DNA of 64,000 nucleotides, taken from Paramacrobiotus metropolitanus. Lineage: Eukaryota; Tardigrada; Eutardigrada; Parachela; Macrobiotidae. The stretch is from NCBI RefSeq assembly GCF_019649055.1, contig NW_026570337.1, forward strand, positions 186,001 through 250,000. Direction: 5' to 3'. The notes below the pieces were generated by a model that was not told the DNA's origin, searched no databases, and saw nothing but the letters and a program-made list of their open reading frames with translations. The position numbers were made by a program, and so were the translations under genes. Of this stretch, positions 45,609 through 56,590 are shown in pieces. Every line of letters starts with the position of its first letter. The stretch's first letter is position 1.

Positions 45609-46437
45609 GCGGCTCTGAGGTACTGCCGGTGGTGTTAGGTTGTGGAACTGTTTGATCGTTAATATGATCCGTGGCAGCTGAAGCTTCCGGATTTTTTTAA
45701 AGACGCAGCGGGCGCCTTTATAAACAGTATCGGAACTATATGATTTTGGGTTTTCTGTTCTACAGCCTATATGTTCAGCTGACTGCTTCTTGAATGGGCT
45801 GTACCGACAGGCGACAGCAACCCTGAGTCAATATTCATTCGTAATCCTGCACAACGGAACCGCATAAATTCGGCGGTAATAAACGGTGAGACGGTACAAT
45901 CACATGCCAATGAGCTAACTGCGCACTCATAATGATGCAGTAGCTAGAAAACCAAGAAATTTAACGGCACGCGAGATGCACAGTGGTAAGATGAATAATT
46001 GTGTTAAAATTCCTCAGATATCTTCTGTTCATTAAGCGTAAGGGCACATGTTTAACCTTTTCTGCACGGTTGGAGCGGCGGTCCACTGCGCAGTAAAGGT
46101 AGGCTTGTATCCACGTAACTCAAAGGATGGCGTTGGGATTTCCGATACTGCATGCCGCCGATGCCGGTAATTATAATAGCTACAGGCTACAGCTGTAGGT
46201 TTGAAGGGCAGACAAGGTGCAAGAACAACGATGGGGTGGAAATGATTTGCGCCATGCCAAACGGCTGATGCGGACACCGGTTGGGCTCTCTTTCGGCCAC
46301 AACAAACGCTCTGACGCTGATTGGCAGAAATAACGATATTTCTCTATTCGCTGTCTAATGGAAGAAATGGACAATTTGTTGGTATTACACACAGCGAGAT
46401 AATTAAAGCTCCAACTGACTCCAACGCCACAAATATG
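45609..46437. other. No gene recognised
   Basis: No supportable feature; short frames only. Confidence 0.3.
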
Positions 46438-46826
46438 TCACGGTACCCACTGATCGTTGCGAATGATCTTCACCCATATATATACAAAAGCCAGTACGCC
46501 TACAATTGCAAACACAACAAAATAGGCTGCCATTTCAAAAAATGTCGGCAGTTTGGAGGGCGGTGGCGATGACCGTGGTTGTTCTTCTTTGGCGTACGCT
46601 TGTAGCGTTTGCCAAACTTGTTGCCAAAATTCACGTCCGCATCCACCAAGTTGTCACGCAGAAAATCGTCAAGTCGTGTATGAAACAACTGAATTTTCTT
46701 GCCGTTCTCGATTATATTGATCTCGATAATGGAACTGTTAGAACACTCCGTTTGCGAGGCATATATAATACGGATAAGTGAACACGGAACAATAAGAACG
46801 ATGAAATAACAGCCCGTAAAGGTCAT
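46438..46826 (-). pseudogene. Small type I membrane protein, second family member (one frameshift)
   Basis: Related to the gene at 12894. From ATG at 46826: signal peptide (residues ~6-23), a Cys, a NxS sequon, then IIENGKKIQLFHTRL, matching LIHNGQTIQL of the relative. The frame breaks at a run of four T near 46630; allowing one extra base, it continues with a Gln-rich helix, a Pro-rich stalk (SSPPPSK), a transmembrane helix (FVVFAIVGVLAFVYIW) and a short basic tail to the stop at 46438. The full length would be ~129 residues, close to the 119 of its relative. Because the lesion is one base in a homopolymer, an assembly error is as likely as a true pseudogene. Confidence 0.55.
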
Positions 46827-47519
46827 GGTGGAGGCAGTCAAATTTCTCAGCAAACAAGGCACAGCGTCTGGTTAAAATGCGACTGTAATCGTTAAATGCC
46901 ACATAAACATTGATCTGGTATGTACCAGATTAACACATAACGCACAACTTATATCCGCTGGAATCGGGCAGCACGTTAGCAATTTCCCAAAAGGCCGGAT
47001 GAACATCTGCTGTGAAGAAGAATTACGATCCTCTAATTACGGTAAAGAGTTACTAACTTTTTTTACCGCCACTGGATGAGGCTTGCGCGGAATCAACCCT
47101 CCGGTAATCCGCTCGGGATGATGACAGCCAGCTCATGTTTCTTAATTGCTCATGTGCTTAATAAATTATTGTCAAAATATTATTAATGATACCTTACTTG
47201 ACCTTGCTGCAACCTTTTCGCGAATGGTAACAGTCTCACTTCGCATATTACTGTATACTCGTGGTATTAATTATTATGGACTTGCGTTTAATGAAAGAAA
47301 ATATCGGAATTTTGTCACTACCGGTAATACAAAATTCCAGAGAATATCATATTGCAGTAGATTACTCTTTCATTTTTTTAAGGTTGTGCTTCTACATTTG
47401 GATTAAACGCAATTAGATATAATGTCTCGTTAATTAACGGCGTCAGGCGTTTACTTACGAATTTTTAGTTACGATTAAAAAATCATAAACCTATTGACAA
47501 GCTTACGATAAAAAAGAAA
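46827..47519. other. No gene recognised
   Basis: Upstream flank of the small membrane protein gene. No supportable element. Confidence 0.3.
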
Positions 47520-47870
47520 GAACTGGGAGACAACTCAACGGCATCTAGCGGCTGTTGTGGTGTCATACCCGGTTCGGCATCGTTGCCAGTCTGTCTTCTT
47601 CGTTTGTGAAATGCACGCCGCCCAGACGCCGACGGGCGACAACATGTCTTCTCAATCACCTATAATTAGCGCTCGTCAGTTTGCTGCAAATAACGGCCAC
47701 AAACCGGAAATGGACTTAATATACCCATTCGCACAGACTCGATCCTACAGCTTACTAATAGCCGCTGAAATCACCCCGTGCACGAGGAATGTCCCTAGAG
47801 AACTAATTATACGGGTGGTAACCGCAGTTTTGAGGAAGTAATGTGATTCTTTGGTAGGTAACAATTAACT
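47520..47870 (+). repeat. Repeat block matching 56240-56590
   Basis: Shares GGCATCT-GCGGCT, CTGTCTxCxTC, GGCGACA, TCTxCTCAATCACCT, CAAACCGGAAA, ACTAATAGCCGCT and AGAGAACTAATTA blocks in the same order. It is a displaced part of the tandem unit. Confidence 0.6.
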
Positions 47871-47918
47871 TGTTTATCGCCACCGGATGTCTGATGGCTG
47901 CGCGCAGTCAGCGATCCG

Positions 47919-48077
47919 CTAATTCACCCTAGAGATAATGTTATGCATCTCAGGTTCCTTCATTTGCCAGTCTTGTGATGATGATACGGTCCGTTTGGGA
48001 GCGCCGGCGTGGCGCATGCTCTCGCGGGCGTTCTGCTCCTCGGCCTGGTCCTGCTGCAGGACGCAGAAGCGCACGGA
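47919..48077 (-). other. Possible last exon (52 codons), GC-rich
   Basis: A GC-rich island in AT-rich surroundings. After a GATAGTGTAG acceptor-like site the open frame encodes an acidic, Gln-rich helix (LQQDQAEEQNARESMRHAG) and runs to TAG at 47919. Codon bias looks real, but no other exon of the gene was found, and the helix is too generic to identify. It may be a stray exon or a pseudogene piece. Confidence 0.3.
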
Positions 48078-49097
48078 CTACACTATCCAAATCTACGCAT
48101 AAAAAATATTAAATACGGGAACCGTAAATAAATGTTTATCGTATTGTAATGAGGTAGGATAAGTGTAGATACTTAATCAAGAGCGGAAACACTACGTACT
48201 CACCCAGAAATCCATAAGTAATACGCAGCTGGCTTTGACTGATGTCCCCTTGTGAGCGAATTAGGACCGATTTTTTATTTCTATTTGCCGAGCGAATTTG
48301 TTTTGTTAACGCGGTTAATTGTACTCATGCTGATGAATTACCTGTTTTTAATGCACGTCGCACGTGCACGTGCTACAGGTCATGTTCGTGTACGCTTCCC
48401 GTAACCAGGGAAGCGGGAGTTTGGCATTGTACAGAACGGCTTATAAGCCATTCTGCACAATGCCAAAACTCTCGCTTTCTTCCCCAACTGCCAGAATACG
48501 GGTTGATTGTTCCGGAAAGTTAAAGGTCATTCCGGCAACAGTACGAGTTATATGGTCCACCCACTTTCTCTTTAACTTAACTTTAATGGTGCTCTAGGCG
48601 ACAAACTAGTCACACAGATAATTAGTAAGTTTGATCACAGGAACAAATGATGAGGCGGAAACTAAAAGAATACGATCGTATAAATAGATTGGAGTTGGGC
48701 GTAATCGCAACAGATAAATTATAATAATAATATACAGTTTAATAAAATATAACAAAATTTTAAATGAAATACACTGCCTAACACGTAGCTAGTACACATA
48801 CACTGCCTACACGTACATCATTCTGTATGCAATACCCGCATTACGACACGCACCGGCTCTTGAACTTAGCTGTTGTACAATCCATTACCTAACAATTATT
48901 GTACTTATACATACTGTATATAGCGCCGGTACATATTTCACATGTTATTGTACAATATGTACAAACATACAAAATATCTGTATATTAATAGTACAAAATA
49001 TTAATAGAAACATTGTATTGTATAATAATTATGTTATTGTACGTACTCGTACACATGGTGCGCATTAATGTACAAGGCTGTCGATAAGTAGTAAGTA
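48078..49097. other. No gene recognised
   Basis: Contains the 48407-48485 hairpin and an AT-rich stretch with many TGTAC/GTACA words (48770-49070). No coding signal. Confidence 0.35.
48407..48485. other. 79-base imperfect hairpin (pre-miRNA-like)
   Basis: Arms of ~35 bases pair around a very short TAT centre: GCGGGAGTTTGGCATTGTAC on the left against its near-complement on the right, with a 3-base bulge and a few mismatches. The length fits a miRNA precursor, but the loop is short and fold-back repeats are common here, so the class is open. Confidence 0.35.
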
Positions 49098-49734
49098 CAG
49101 TGAAACCTCTCTTAAAATACACTTCTTTATTAAATACACTTCTTTATAGCATACAACCTGTAAGGAACCGGATTGGCTCGCATGTTATAACATAGGGGGG
49201 ATTCTCTTTATAGCATTCACCTCTTTATAAGAGTTACATACACCTTTCGCGGAACCGAATGTAGTTTTACCGGTGTAGAAAGCCTCCGCATAACATTCAG
49301 CTCCGGTTAAATACAGTTGCATACAGTTACCCGGATGCAGTTTAATGCAGTCACAAAACCGTCGAATAATAGCGAGCAACGTGAGCGTTGATTCCGTTCA
49401 TGGTTGTAGCCTCGGTAATGCTTTTTAGAAAGCGGGAAGAACAGCGAGCAGAACTCAGGTCACTCTAGATCGTTTTTTCGGACAGCAGTGAATGTGATTT
49501 GCATTTGTTTTGTACTTGTTGCATACTGTCTTATTGTTATTGTGTTACCAACTATGTACACGGAACTATGTACACTATGTACAGCGGAGCAGTAATAAAA
49601 TACTGCTCCGCTGTCGCCCCCGCCCCCTAAATGTAACCAGTGCCCCTGGGAGCATTTCCCTTTATAAAATACACCCCGTTATAAAATACGAAACTGACGG
49701 AACCGTGCCTGTATTTTATAGAGAGGTTTTACTG
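49098..49734. mobile_element. Pogo/Tigger-like non-autonomous element, 637 bp
   Basis: Inverted ends CAGTGAAACCTCTCTTAAAA and, from the right, CAGTAAAACCTCTCTATAAA, each followed by an ATACA word, with TA on both flanks (49096-49097, 49735-49736). The subterminal regions hold degenerate CTTTATAxxATACAC direct repeats. No transposase is encoded. TIR sequence and TA duplication fit the pogo/Tigger branch of Tc1/mariner. Confidence 0.75.
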
Positions 49735-50385
49735 TAGATAAAGGTACAAGTGGAGCGCAATAGCGTGCTACTGGCGCTTCAGCCACGGCCCACAACAGTA
49801 TGCAATGACAGATTAATAATAAAAAATATTTTTTCAAGTATATTTATACGTAAACACGCATAATATTGTGCATGAATTTATACATAAATATACATTAGTG
49901 TGCATAAGCTAAAATTACGTACTTTAAAACGACGATTGGTATGATAAACTTTTTAACACCCATATATAAATTTAACGATCCCTGCTCTATCGCTGTCAGT
50001 AGGGTGTGGCGCGACGTGGTATGGTAATTGGCGTAACTCATGAACTGGAGATTTTTGCTGTACTTTTAATGCTAAATTTTTCGATTGGCTTGTGTCTAGT
50101 TTACATTGTTAATCCAAACGGCGTGCTGTGTTCGACGATGAAGCCTAATCATATCCATTTCCGTTCGCGCGGAAGACCAACTACTTTACAGAATTGTTTT
50201 ACTTTATTTTTTATGCGCTTGAAATATACGGACGTTGAATAAGTCCGTCAACTGGCAGCATTACCATTTTGTATACCACAACTAAAATCTCTCAAATTCC
50301 CAGAATTTTAAAGATGAAAATGTACCACAACTTTTTTCGGTAATATAGGTATACAAGAAACAGCTTCGGCTTCGCCTCCGCGTTT
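49735..50385. repeat. Degraded repeats flanking the minisatellite
   Basis: A segment at ~50010-50110 resembles the fold-back family at 24786. Bases 50265-50340 resemble 56680-56760 (ACAACxAAAATCTCTCAxATTC). No gene seen. Confidence 0.4.
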
Positions 50386-51530
50386 CAGTAGTGGTGGCAA
50401 TGGTCAGTAGTGGTAGCTCGGTCACTAGTTCACCCAACGGGCTCTGTGCAATGGTCAGTAGTGGTAGCTCGGTCACTAGTTTACCTAACGGGTTGTGTGC
50501 ACTGTACAATAGTGGTAGCTCGGTCACTAGTTCACCCAACGGGCTCTGTGCACTGGACAGGAGTGGTAGCTCGGTCCACTAGTTCACCTAATGGGCTGTG
50601 TGTACTGGGCAGTAGCGGTAGCTCGGTCACTAGTTAACCTAACAGGCTCTGTGCAATGGTCAGTAGTGGTAGCTCGGTCACTAGTTTACCTAACGGGTTG
50701 TGTGCACTGTACAATAGTGGTAGCTCGGTCACTAGTTCACCCAACGGGCTCTGTGCAGTGGACAGGAGTGGTAGCTCGGTCCACTAGTTCACCTAATGGG
50801 CTGTGTGTACTGGGCAGTAGCGGTAGCTCGGTCACTAGTTAACCTAACGGGCTCTGTGCAATGGTCAGTAGTGGTAGCTCGGTCACTAGTTTACCTAACG
50901 GGTTGTGTGCACTGTACAATAGTGGTAGCTCGGTCACTAGTTCACCCAACGGGCTCTGTGCAGTGGACAGGAGTGGTAGCTCGGTCCACTAGTTCACCTA
51001 ATGGGCTGTGTGTACTGGGCAGTAGCGGTAGCTCGGTCACTAGTTAACCTAACGGGCTCTGTGCAATGGTCAGTAGTGGTAGCTCGGTCACTAGTTCACC
51101 TAAAGGGTTGTGTGCACTGTACAGTGTATAGTGGTAGCTCGGTCACTAGTTCACCCAACGGGCTGTGTGCACTGGGCAGTAGTGGTAGCTCAGTCCACTA
51201 GTTCACCTAATGGGCTGTGTGTACTGGGCAGTAGCGGTAGCTCGGTCACTAGTTAACCTAACAGGCTCTGTGGTCAGTAGTGGTAGCTCGGTCACTAGTT
51301 CACCCAACGGGCTCTGTGGTCAGTAGTGGTAGCTCGGTCACTAGTTCACCTAACAGGCTCTGTGCACTGGACAGATGTGGCAGCTCGGTCACTCTTTCAA
51401 GTAAAGGGCTGTGTGCACTGGACAGTAGTGGTAGCAGTGGTCGGTCACTCGTTAACCTAAAGGGCTGTGTGCAGTGGACAGTAGTAGTAGCTCGGTCACT
51501 AGTTCACCAAACGGGATCTGTGCCTGTCCT
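50386..51530 (+). repeat. 51-bp minisatellite with 205-bp higher-order unit
   Basis: About 22 tandem units of ~51 bases, each built on GTGGTAGCTCGGTCACTAGT, then ACC-AACGGGCT-TGTG and a CAxTGG variable segment. Four successive variants (51+51+52+51) form a 205-base higher-order unit repeated nearly identically at least three times between ~50405 and 51110. Units to the right are more divergent and include indels. Because 51 is divisible by three, long frames arise, but the 52-base unit breaks them, so coding is unlikely. Confidence 0.9.
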
Positions 51531-51544
51531 GTAAGAAAAATCGC

Positions 51545-51625
51545 TAGGTGACTAAGTAACCGAGCTACAACTACTGTACAGTGCACAGAGCCCGTTAGGT
51601 GAGCGAGTGATCGAGCTTCCATGTT
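51545..51625 (-). repeat. Inverted, decayed minisatellite units
   Basis: Immediately after the array, one and a half units occur in reverse complement (AGCCCGTTAGGTGAGCGAGT and AACCGAGCTAC). The array therefore ends in an inversion or once had a palindromic arrangement. Confidence 0.65.
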
Positions 51626-52243
51626 CTAGCAAAATCAAACAGCCCGATAATCTTAGTAATACTTGAAACTTGTAAGTATAATTAGAACGTTGAAATAACG
51701 TATAAAAGTGCCGACAACCAAAACCGGAAGGCTAAATTCTTAATAATGTTGTGGTTGGTGGTGCACGAAAATAAGTACGAGATTAATTTATTTAGTTATT
51801 AATTTATTTGTTAATTTATTAATTTAGACTCGTACAATTGATTTAGTTTTCGGTTTAATTAGTTTATTTATCAGTGTATGTTTAGTATTGTATCCAGGCA
51901 AATTTTTTCTAAGTCCCAAGGTCACCTTGAAAGTGGGATAGATCGCTTTCGGCATCGTGCCGGCACGATTCTGATCGAACGAATTTAAAAAAGAAAATCA
52001 TGTGAGCCACTTCTAGACCAATGCCGATCTATTGGCGTTGTCAGTTTTTTAAAAAACTGTTTTGGTAATGGAGATCTGAAAACTATGGGGCGCCGCGCGT
52101 AGTATAGATCTTGTACTTAAAAAAATTAATATTACACTTTCCACTACGTACAAATCCAGCTGCTATTCTACAATCTACATACGTTTATTTATTATTACTT
52201 AGATAAATATAAAGACCAATATTGCAGCTGAAGCGACAGAGTA
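51626..52243. other. No gene recognised
   Basis: AT-rich spacer, including TTAATTTATT-type low complexity at 51780-51870. Confidence 0.35.
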
Positions 52244-52462
52244 CTGTAGAGTAACCCTGCACTTGGCACTTTTTCTACAGCGTCAGACAGACGTACGCTG
52301 TACGAGCGCATTCAGCATTCACATGAGATACCTCTGACTAGGCAGGCAGCCCATGTGAGTGCGGTGCAGTCGGCTCTGAGCCAGTTGAACGTTTCCTAAT
52401 ACTACAGCGTAGTACAGCTCATACCGTACAAAAAAGGTGCCAAGTGCAGGGTTACTCTACAG
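52244..52462 (+). mobile_element. TA-flanked MITE, copy 1
   Basis: 219 bases with ~32-base inverted ends starting CTGTAGAGTAACCCTGCACT and TA on each side. The interior includes a CTCTGACTAGGCAGGCAG block and a CGGCTCTGAGCCAG palindrome. It pairs with an inverted second copy 58 bases downstream. Confidence 0.8.
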
Positions 52463-52520
52463 TACCTTCTGCACTTTGTCATAACTTAACAGAAGTAGTT
52501 TTCGTAAACTTCCGCAAATA

Positions 52521-52739
52521 CTGTAGAGTAACCCTGCACTGGACAGCTTTTTCGTACGATATGAGCTGTACGACACTGTAGCACTAGCAAACGTTCAGCT
52601 GGCTCAGAGCCGACTGCACTGAACTCACATGTGCTGCCTGCCTAGTCACTGGCAGCACATGTGAATGGTGAATTTGCTCGTACAACATACGTCTCTCTGA
52701 GCTGTAAAAAAAGCTGTCAAGTGCAGGGTTACTCTACAG
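52521..52739 (-). mobile_element. TA-flanked MITE, copy 2, inverted
   Basis: Same ends as the copy at 52244, and exactly the same length of 219 bases, but the interior runs the other way (GGCTCAGAGCCGACTGCACT precedes CTGCCTGCCTAGTCA). Several substitutions separate the two copies. TA flanks both ends. Confidence 0.8.
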
Positions 52740-52886
52740 TACCTTAAACTCCGTAATATTTTGGTTTTTAAAAAAAGATTAGAACTTAAGCCTAAGAAAC
52801 CTCGAATTACTTGTAATTTAAAGAGAAAGAACCGACGTAAATGTATTAATGTTTAGATAAGGCAGCGATCGGATTTGATCAGCAAT

Positions 52887-55800
52887 TTAGCACTCATAAA
52901 AAATATACAAGCAATGAGCTAAAAAAAATGAATAAAAAATTAAACAGAAAAGCATCCGGTACGAGGTATAGGGGGACATGAATTTAGCATCCAGGCCTTC
53001 TGTAAAGCATCGCTCGAGATAATAAATAATTCCACGAAAGCCAAGTAACATGATATAAGAAAGCTGCAGAGGAGTCGGCGGCAGATCATTATGCTGTTCA
53101 AGCGCTGAATAGCAAAATGATCTGTCACCGACTCCTTTGCAGCTTTCTTTCCGCAACGGCTATCTTTAATAAACGTTTAGCCCCGCATGCGTTGCTTAAA
53201 GCCATCGTAGATCACGCTTTTGAATCCTGCGTAGGATTCCACAACTTGCTCAACGATGGCTTCCACAACAGAACCACTTCACGGTTAGGAAAACGGAATG
53301 GCAGTCTTTCCGGATGATATGCTCCACTTCCGCATACAGGAAAGCAAAACAATCCACACAACAGTTGCGTTCCAAACTATTTTCTCATAATTAAGCCATA
53401 TATGGCGCAATTCTGCCTCTTAAGATAATATAATTTATCTAAATCCTTAACATCCTAAGAGGCAGAATCTTGAATTACACGTCATGTGAGTGAAAATATC
53501 TTAAACATGATCGGTTACTGTAACATGTCCATAGTCATTATCTTTGCAGGAATCAGGAATGATGACTATGAAATAACCGTCAAATGCTCTTCGCAGATAT
53601 ATACAGAATCGCCTTCAATTGGAAACGGTATTGGCTGGATTAAAATATATGCGCTGTTCTTTCCGCAAATCTACATTTTTTTGCTGGTTTAATTTCCGCC
53701 GTCTGCTCCCGCATCCGCTGTAGCAAGCTAAGTAAACAGCGGATTACCCGAAGCGCCGTCAAAAAAGTGGCACTGCACTCTCCGTAAGTACGTACCGAGT
53801 ACATTACGGTGAAGCAATATATCCCGGCTGCGGCATACTGTACAAATACGCACAATGCAAATCCTGGCTCGCACCCTGCAAAGTCCACGTTCTTTGCATG
53901 TTTTCATTACCGGCTCCCGCTGTATAAGAAAACCGCGGATCAGCTGAAGCGCCGTCAGTACATGTACAGTACCGTATCTTTCCCTAAGCTCAGTACTGTA
54001 CTGGCATGCAGCACGTGCCGGCCCAGACGTACGTTACGGAAGTATGCACAGTGTCGATCCTGAATCGCCCGGGAAAGCCGATTATCCCGGCTACAGGGAC
54101 GCAGCGGGTTGATGTGCGCTGCCGGAATCGTATTTATTTATTTTCCATTTTTTGTTTATCTTTCTCGCTGCATGTACATCAACACAAAATTTGAAGCACG
54201 TGTAATTTATAAACAGCATCTGTAAAACATTCGTTATTAACCAGATATTATATTATCATAAAAATGGAAAAAAATGATTATCTTTACACTAATCTTTACT
54301 GTACTCTTTCATTTACTAATCTTAGATGGATTAGAAAAATACTGAAGTAGGTTAACATTATGTAGTTTTTTGGAACATTCCAAAACATTCATTTCTGATA
54401 TAATTATGACATATATATTAAAATATTAAAAATGAGTATAAGCTGCGAAACGTCGCACTGAAAGTACTGTATCTGTAAATAATAATAATAACAAATAATA
54501 ATAATTTTATTATTATTGCAATAAACAATACATATTACTGTAGCTTGTAACTTTTTTATTGCAATAATACAGAATCTTTATGTCGCCTCGGTCTTACCGT
54601 TAACTTGTGCTACTTTAAATGGTGAAGCAGGCGGCGCGGCAAATGAGTTGCTACTGATTTTTTAGAAGCGCAAACAACCGCCCCGCCCTCCTATGCACGT
54701 TCACTCGCCGGCTTTAGTCAGGAATACCAAGAATCTTCCGGACAATGAAGATTTTTGACAAGGAAAATTTCTCTTCTAAATCTTCCTTATTCAAAAATCT
54801 GTGAATCCAGAATCTTCGTACTCGGAAAGGGCCAGGGTGTCCTTCACGAATCCTGCCAAGGTTTCGGGTCAGTGTTATAACAAGAATTAGAAGCGACTGC
54901 TGACAAATCGAAACGATAAATAAAAAGATCTGCCAAGCAACCCATTCCTGATCAATATAGCGTACAGTTGTTCGCCATATTGATCCGAGAGGGACTGCTC
55001 TGGCGGAATTGTTGTCTTCTCCAGCTTTTCTTCAATTGTCAGCCAAAGAGGCTTCCACAGCCTGTTTCACGATGTCAGCAAAATAATAATCTTCGATAAA
55101 AATTCCTGACAGTTTTCCACTCCAAATATGTGTTGTTGATTAGGAGCACATAAGAAGATTTTCGCAAAGCAGCAATAAAAAGGAAATCAAGATAAGTGTT
55201 GCATGAAACATTTTAATCATTGCGCCAGTATGAATAATATTCATGGCGCACTGAAAAAAATGTTTCGTGAATACTACTTTGTATACTTGCATACTTTGAA
55301 TACTACTCTGTATAAACAAAAAAAAAACACTTTACATATATACTTGACTGACAGAATTCGACGCACGTACAGATATGTCAAAATAACAAAATGGTAATCG
55401 TAGCATCACTGCAACATATGCATGCACCACCAACAGTATAATGAAGAATAAACAATGAAATGTCAAATTGCACGGAAAACGTACTGCCTCGTCTTCACTC
55501 GGAAGCGAGGTTGGCCGATGCTGGATTACAGTTACGTATTATGTGCGTTGCTCCGAGAAATACGCTTAGGGGAATCAGGATCGATATTGTGCATACTTCC
55601 GTATCGTACGTCTGGGCCGAGAATGGAATGAGCTGTGTGTTTGTCAGTACGTGTACGTGTACACTCGTTGTACAGTGTACACTGAGTGTGCAGTACTGTT
55701 TTTACGGGAAATGTGCAGTACTTTTATTGACGGCGCTTCGGCTGCTCCGCTGTTTTCTTAATTGATACAGCTGGTGCCGGTAGTGAAAACAGGCAAAAAC

Positions 55801-56590
55801 CAGGGAACAGGCAACTTTCCAGGGTAAACAGGATGAGCAATGCGCGTATTTGCATAATACGCCTGAGCCGGGATGTACTGCATCACCGTAATGTACTCAG
55901 TGTTTACGTAGAGAATACGTTTTCTTGGCGGCCCATCGACCTGTCCGCTGTTGTCCCGATATAATGGTTTCCCGTGCTGGAGCGGACGCCGGAAATTAAA
56001 ACCGGCAAAAAATGCAGATTTTGTGGGGGAAAGCCGATTATTCCGGCTTTAGGGACGCAGCAAGTTGATGTACGGTAGCGGAATGTATGTCAGCCGAAGC
56101 AACACCAATATTGTTCAACAAGAAGAACTCTGTCCGGAAAAGGTCACAGGACGATGCCAGCGCTGCGGACGGAATATCCGTCTGGCGGTCGAAAAGCAAC
56201 TGATCGAGAAAATGGGCGAAGCTATTAATGGCCGACAGGCTGAAGGTCGTCAGTTTCTTCATGTGGCCTTAATTTCATTGTCAACGGCATCTCGCGGCTT
56301 CGTATTAGCTTCGGCATACCTGCCTGTCTGTCTCCATCCAGACACCAACCGGCGACAGTGTGTCTGCTCAATCACCTGTGATTACCGCTTGCCAAGGTAC
56401 TGTAAATAACGGAAACAAACCGGAAACAGTTTGGATGTACCCTTGCGCAAAGACCCAGTCCGAAGACGACTAATAGCCGCTTAAAAAATCACGACGTGCA
56501 CGAGAAATGCCCTTTAGAGAACTAATTAAGCAAGTAACAACAACAGGTTTGTAGAAGCACTATGATTCTTTAAATGGCAAGTAATATATA
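52887..56590 (+). repeat. Tandem duplication, unit 1
   Basis: A ~3.7-kb stretch whose successive blocks recur in the same order at 56930-59743 and, beyond an inserted retrotransposon, 63135-64000. Shared landmarks include CAAGCAATGAGC, GACTCCTTTGCAG, AACATGTCCATAGTCA, GGCTTCCAC, CGATGTCAGCA, ATGAAACATTTT and CAATGAAATGTCA/CGTGAAATGTCAG. Internally it also holds shorter repeats built on CAGCGGATCAGCTGAAGCGC and GTCCACGTTxTTTGC. Reading frames are short and not conserved between units, so I see no gene. Confidence 0.75.
53060..53152. repeat. Inverted repeat inside tandem unit 1
   Basis: GAAAGCTGCAGAGGAGTCGG near 53060 faces its near-complement at ~53120-53152, arms ~33 bases with a few mismatches and a ~27-base loop. 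Only the right arm is recognisable in unit 2 (~57165-57195), so the left arm arose or survived only here. Confidence 0.55.

Noticed and set aside
50386-51530. CRISPR array
   Set aside because: Units are contiguous variants of one repeat without unique spacers, and the context is eukaryotic.
50391-51534. Long open frames in the minisatellite encoding SGSSVTS-type repeats
   Set aside because: They arise from a 51-bp period divisible by three, occur in several frames at once, and are broken by 52-bp units.
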